Assembly: GCF_015070375.1 (NCBI RefSeq)
Contig: NZ_JADCLL010000003.1
Location: 45,941-109,940 of the forward strand
DNA from: Nocardioides kribbensis
Lineage (GTDB): Bacteria > Actinomycetota > Actinomycetes > Propionibacteriales > Nocardioidaceae
Reading direction: 5' to 3'
DNA: 64,000 nt
Part shown: positions 60,483 to 64,000 of the stretch, in pieces
Numbering within the stretch: the stretch's first letter is position 1
Layout of the letters: each line of letters starts with the position of its first letter
The notes under the pieces: model-generated
Databases searched by the model: none
The model's input: the letters and a program-made list of their open reading frames with translations, nothing else
What the model was told of the DNA's origin: nothing
Made by a program: the position numbers and the translations under genes

Positions 60483-61889
60483 ATGAGCACAGTGGACCCG
60501 CGCCCGGCAGACACCGCAGCCCGCCTCCCGCACCGCCTGCCCGACGGGTCGGTGCTCGAGCTGGGCACCGCCACGGCGGCCTACCAGATCGAGGGCGCCG
60601 TCGACGTCGACGGCCGCGGCCCGTCGGTGTGGGACACCTTCACCGCGCGCCCCGGCACGATCAAGGACGCCAGCAGCGGCGCCACCGCGTGCGACTCCTA
60701 CCACCGCCACCTCGAGGACGCCGACCTCGTGGCCGGCCTGGGGGTGCGGTGGTACCGCTTCTCGATCGCCTGGCCCCGCATCCAGCCCGAGGGCCGCGGC
60801 CGCGTGGAGACCCGCGGGCTCGACCACTACGACCGCGTCGTCGACGCGCTGCTGGAGCGCGGGATCGTGCCGACCGCGACGCTCTACCACTGGGACCTGC
60901 CGCAGGCCCTGGAGGACGAGGGCGGCTGGCTGGTGCGCAGCACGGCCGAGGCCTTCGCCGACTACGCCGAGGTCGTCGCCGACCGGCTGGCCGACCGGGT
61001 CGGGGTCTGGGCCACCCACAACGAGCCGTGGTGCACCGCCTACCTCGGCCACGCCGCGGGCGTCTTCGCCCCGGGTCGCCGCGAGGGCGCCGGCGCGCAC
61101 CGCGCCGTGCACCACCTCAACCTCAGCCACGCCCTGGCCGCCGAGCGCATCCGCGCCGCGCACGCCGTCGACGTCGGCACGGTGCTCAACCTCGCCCCGG
61201 TGTGGCCGGAGCGGCCCGAGGCCGAGCCGCTCGCCGAGCGCATCGACGCGCTGCGCAACCGGGTGTGGCTGGACCCCCTCGTCGACGGGGAGTACGGCGA
61301 GAGCGTGCTCGCCGTGGCGCCGGAGCTCGCCGACGCCGAGCTCGTCCGGCCCGGCGACCTGGAGCTCGTGCAGGGCTCGGCCGACTGGCTCGGGGTCAAC
61401 TACTACACCCCGACCCGCCCCGACCTGGTCGTGCCCGGCCGACCGCCGCACCCCGAGGGCGCGGCGTACCCGGGGGTGGGCGACTTCGACCTGGTCGTGC
61501 GCGAGCCGCGCACCGACATCGGCTGGGAGGTCGTGGCCGACGGGCTGGAGGAGCTGCTCGTCGAGACCCACCGCCGCACCGGGCTGCCGATCCTCGTCAC
61601 CGAGAACGGCGCCGCCTGCGCCGACGCCGAGCGGGTCGACGGGGTGGTGCAGGACGACGACCGCATCGACTACCTGCGCGGCCACCTCGCCGCCACCCAC
61701 CGCGCCCGCGCGGCCGGCGCCGACGTGCGGGCCTACGTCGTGTGGACGCTGCTCGACAACTTCGAGTGGGCCGAGGGCTACACCAAGACCTTCGGCCTGG
61801 TCCACATCGACCCGGCGGACCAGACCCGCACCCCGAAGGCCTCCTACCGGTGGCTGGCTCAGGTCGCGCGGGGTGAGGTCACCCCTTGA
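60483..61889 (+). CDS. GH1 beta-glucosidase
   Basis: A 468-residue glycoside hydrolase family 1 enzyme. ATAAYQIEGAVDVDGRGPSVWD is the family N-terminal signature, the acid/base is Glu181 in THNEPW, and the nucleophile is Glu374 in VTENGA. LLDNFEWAEGYTKTFGLVHID is the aglycone-side hallmark. No signal peptide, so it cleaves imported beta-glucosides in the cytoplasm. Next to a LacI regulator and sugar permeases. The end overlaps the convergent permease gene by 11 bp. Confidence 0.95.
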   Translation: MSTVDPRPADTAARLPHRLPDGSVLELGTATAAYQIEGAVDVDGRGPSVWDTFTARPGTIKDASSGATACDSYHRHLEDADLVAGLGVRWYRFSIAWPRIQPEGRGRVETRGLDHYDRVVDALLERGIVPTATLYHWDLPQALEDEGGWLVRSTAEAFADYAEVVADRLADRVGVWATHNEPWCTAYLGHAAGVFAPGRREGAGAHRAVHHLNLSHALAAERIRAAHAVDVGTVLNLAPVWPERPEAEPLAERIDALRNRVWLDPLVDGEYGESVLAVAPELADAELVRPGDLELVQGSADWLGVNYYTPTRPDLVVPGRPPHPEGAAYPGVGDFDLVVREPRTDIGWEVVADGLEELLVETHRRTGLPILVTENGAACADAERVDGVVQDDDRIDYLRGHLAATHRARAAGADVRAYVVWTLLDNFEWAEGYTKTFGLVHIDPADQTRTPKASYRWLAQVARGEVTP

Positions 61890-62838
61890 CACTGCCGGCC
61901 AGCAGCCCGCGCACGAAGTAGCGCTGCAGCGACAGGAACACCACGAGCGGCACGATCAGCGACACGAACGCCCCGGCCGAGAGCAGGTGCCAGTCCTCGC
62001 CGCGCTGACCGGCCAGGGCGGCCAGGCGCACGGTGAGCGGTGAGATGTCGAGGTTGCCGCCGCCGAAGACGAGGGCCACGAGCAGGTCGTTCCAGACCCA
62101 CAGGAACTGGAAGATGCCGAAGGCGGCGATGGCCGGGGCCATCAGGGGCAGCATGATGCGGGTGAAGATCTGCACGTGCCCGGCGCCGTCGACGCGTGCC
62201 GACTCGATGAGCTCGCCGGGGATCTCGCGCATGAAGTTGTGCAGCAGGAAGATCGCCAGCGGGAGCGCGAAGATCGCGTGGGAGAGCCAGATCGTGTAGA
62301 AGCCGCCGCCGGGGGCGTCGCGGCCGGCCAGCGGCATCAGGTTGAACGGCGGCTCGACGTAGAGCGAGAGCAGCGGGATCAGCGTGACCTGGATCGGCAC
62401 GATCTGGAGGGCGAAGATCGCCACGAAGAGCGCGTCGCGGCCCTTGAAGTCCATCCAGGCGAACGCGTAGGCGGCCAGGGTCGCCAGGCTGATCGGGATG
62501 AGCACGGCCGGGATGGTGATCACCGCGGAGTTGACCAGGTAGGTCGCCAGGTCGGTGTCGGCGCCGTTGATGACCTGCTTGTAGTTGTCGAGGGTGACGT
62601 CGGGGTCGGTGAAGAAGTTCCACCAGCCGCTGCCCTTGACCTCGCCCTCGGGGCGCAGCGAGGAGATGAAGAGCCCGAAGGTCGGCACGGTCCACAGCGC
62701 GGCGATGACGACCGCCGCGAGCGAGGCCCATCGGTTGGTGAGCTGCTGCTTGGCCGCGGTGGACGCCGGGACCACGGGCTGGTCGCTCCCGGTCTCGGGG
62801 GTGCCGGGCGTGCCGACGAGGGGCGTGGCGGTGGTCAT
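61879..62838 (-). CDS. Sugar ABC permease, AglG-like (MalG type)
   Basis: A 319-residue inner-membrane permease with six helices. LTNRWASLAAVVIAALWTVPTFGLFISSLRPEG is close to AglG of alpha-glucoside importers, and the EAA loop is ESARVDGAGHVQIFTRIMLPLMAP. The first ~35 residues are Thr/Pro-rich. The ATG overlaps the upstream permease stop by 4 nt. No binding protein or ATPase gene is present on this side of the window edge. Confidence 0.9.
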   Translation of the reverse strand: MTTATPLVGTPGTPETGSDQPVVPASTAAKQQLTNRWASLAAVVIAALWTVPTFGLFISSLRPEGEVKGSGWWNFFTDPDVTLDNYKQVINGADTDLATYLVNSAVITIPAVLIPISLATLAAYAFAWMDFKGRDALFVAIFALQIVPIQVTLIPLLSLYVEPPFNLMPLAGRDAPGGGFYTIWLSHAIFALPLAIFLLHNFMREIPGELIESARVDGAGHVQIFTRIMLPLMAPAIAAFGIFQFLWVWNDLLVALVFGGGNLDISPLTVRLAALAGQRGEDWHLLSAGAFVSLIVPLVVFLSLQRYFVRGLLAGSVKG

Positions 62839-63797
62839 CGGGCCTCCAGCTTGCGCATCTGAACGATGTTGTAGATGACGATGGGCGTCACGAGGATGAA
62901 GATGACGACGGCCAGCGCGGTCGCCAGCCCTTCGTTGCCCGCGACGAAGTACTGGCGGTAGAACTCGTAGGCCAGCACGCTGGAGTCGAAGTTGCCGCCC
63001 GTGCTGGTGCGCACGATGTCGAAGACCTTCAGCGTGGCGATGCTGATGGTGGTCAGCACGACGATCAGCGAGGGCCGGATGCTCGGCACGGTGATGTGGC
63101 GGAAGAGCTTGAGGCCGTTGACGCCGTCGAGCCGCGCGGCCTCGACGATGTCCTCCGGGATGGCCTTGATCGAGGCCGAGAGGATCGTCATGGCGAAGCC
63201 GGCCTGGACCCAGACCATGATCACGATGAGGAACAGCGTGTTCCACGGGCCCGTCAGCAGCACCTGGTAGGTGTCGAAGCCCAGGCTCTTGAGCACCTGG
63301 TTGAGCAGGCCGATCTGGTCGGCGGAGGTCTGGCGGTAGTCGTAGACGAACTTCCAGATGATCGAGGCCCCCACCAGCGAGATCGCCATCGGCAGGAAGA
63401 TCAGCGCCTTGGCGACCTTCTCGAAGCGGGACTTGTCGATGATGACGGCGTAGACCAGGCCGATGCCGGTGGCCAGCAGCGGGGTCAGCACCACCCACAG
63501 GGCGGTGTTGCGCAGCACGGTCAGCTGCTCCTTGTCGGTGACGACCGTGACGTAGTTCTCCAGCCCGACGAACTCCTCGCCGTTGGGGCCGTGGAAGGAC
63601 TGCCAGACGGTCAGCACCGCGGGGTAGAGCAGGCCGACGGCGACGAGGAGCAGGGAGGGGCCGAGGAAGGCCGCCGCCTGCACGCGCTCGCCGCGCCGTG
63701 AGCGCAGCCGCTGGGTGGCCAGGAGGATCAGGGCCATCACGCCGAAGAACAGCACGACGGCGATCAGCATGTGGAGGAGCTTGTCGGAGGTGGTCAC
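62835..63797 (-). CDS. Sugar ABC permease, AglF-like (MalF type)
   Basis: A 320-residue permease. An extra N-terminal helix (LLHMLIAVVLFFGVMALILLA) precedes six core helices, as in AglF. The EAA loop is EAARLDGVNGLKLFRHITVPSIRPS. The GTG start has AGGAA upstream. The binding-protein gene, if present, would lie beyond 64 kb. The nearest ATPase candidate in the window is the MsiK-like protein at 32-33 kb. Confidence 0.9.
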   Translation of the reverse strand: MTTSDKLLHMLIAVVLFFGVMALILLATQRLRSRRGERVQAAAFLGPSLLLVAVGLLYPAVLTVWQSFHGPNGEEFVGLENYVTVVTDKEQLTVLRNTALWVVLTPLLATGIGLVYAVIIDKSRFEKVAKALIFLPMAISLVGASIIWKFVYDYRQTSADQIGLLNQVLKSLGFDTYQVLLTGPWNTLFLIVIMVWVQAGFAMTILSASIKAIPEDIVEAARLDGVNGLKLFRHITVPSIRPSLIVVLTTISIATLKVFDIVRTSTGGNFDSSVLAYEFYRQYFVAGNEGLATALAVVIFILVTPIVIYNIVQMRKLEAR

Positions 63798-63925
63798 GTC
63801 TCACCGTTCCTGTCGGTGACCGCGTCGGGGCCCCGAGGGCTCGTCCGCCTGGTCACGCCGTACCTGGGGCTCGACGCTGTGCGCCGGCCGGCTCTGGGCG
63901 CCCCGGGAGCCGGGGCGGGGTCGAC

Positions 63926-64000
63926 GGGGGGGGGGGGGGGGGGGCCCCCGCCCCCCCCCCCGGGGGGCCCCCCCCCCTGGGGGGCGCCGCCCAGCCCGGT
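63926..64000. other. Low-complexity G/C homopolymer end
   Basis: Runs of 19 G, 5 C, 11 C, 6 G and 10 C follow each other up to the edge. No such runs occur elsewhere in the window. This looks like a poor-quality sequence or contig end rather than biology. The 200 bp before the permease start otherwise show no gene. Confidence 0.75.

Overview
The window is 64 kb of very GC-rich (clearly above 70 percent) actinobacterial chromosome. A Nocardioides-like member of the Nocardioidaceae is the best guess. The reasons are the codon bias, the many leaderless genes with a TAnnnT box 6-8 nt before an ATG or GTG, the GtrA, DUF6542, DUF4245, DUF1707 and SCO6745-type families, and the gene order. The backbone ychF, ispH, xseA-xseB, DUF4245, glpX, fumarase, phoH, uppS, hemolysin III matches, from memory, the Mycobacterium tuberculosis block Rv1112 to Rv1085c. 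Metabolic cassettes sit between those anchors. No rRNA, tRNA, insertion sequence, prophage or CRISPR array was seen.

Layout from left to right. 0-4 kb: the N-terminal part of a MASE1-PAS membrane sensor, a small helix-turn-helix protein, a PsiE-like membrane protein, ychF and a pyridoxamine-phosphate-oxidase-like stress protein. 4.4-8.4 kb: a tightly packed polyhydroxyalkanoate set (phaC, a Pseudomonas-type intracellular depolymerase phaZ, and an acyl-CoA dehydrogenase). 8.5-20.8 kb: housekeeping and envelope genes (class V aminotransferase, xth, rmuC, DUF6542, a Sua5/YciO protein, a GT2-GtrA pair, a phosphotransferase, ispH, xseAB, DUF4245, an ArsB-like permease). 21.2-25.4 kb: a molybdate regulator and modABC running into glpX. 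25.5-33.1 kb: two alpha/beta hydrolases, an LpqY-SugABC type trehalose/sugar importer and a stand-alone MsiK-like ATPase. 33.2-39.0 kb: a DUF1707 gene broken by an in-frame amber codon, then a thiamine operon (thiO-thiS-thiG-thiE-like-thiC, minus strand) behind a TPP riboswitch. 39.1-44.1 kb: a class I fumarase, a DoxX protein, a spermidine-synthase-like protein and a class II fumarase. 44.1-51.4 kb: a catabolic cluster of HMG-CoA-lyase-like, CoA-transferase and E1/transketolase-like genes overlapping by 4 nt, followed by an AraC regulator and an aldehyde dehydrogenase. 51.6-59.4 kb: a SCO6745-family protein, alcohol dehydrogenase, DinB protein, small membrane protein, transglycosylase-like secreted protein, phoH with a structured leader, uppS, hemolysin III and a sugar acetyltransferase. 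59.4-63.8 kb: a LacI regulator, a GH1 beta-glucosidase and two AglF/AglG-like sugar permeases. The last 75 bases are an implausible G/C homopolymer tract that looks like a sequence or assembly end.

The most unusual items are four copies of an 83-bp double-hairpin repeat in two intergenic spacers, the lyase/CoA-transferase/E1-like/AraC/aldehyde-dehydrogenase cluster with a possible 2-oxo-acid pathway, a minisatellite inside thiO, a ThiE-family protein that has lost the family's usual motifs, the nonsense-interrupted DUF1707 gene, and a structured leader with a short ORF in front of phoH. No clearly new defence or mobile system was found.
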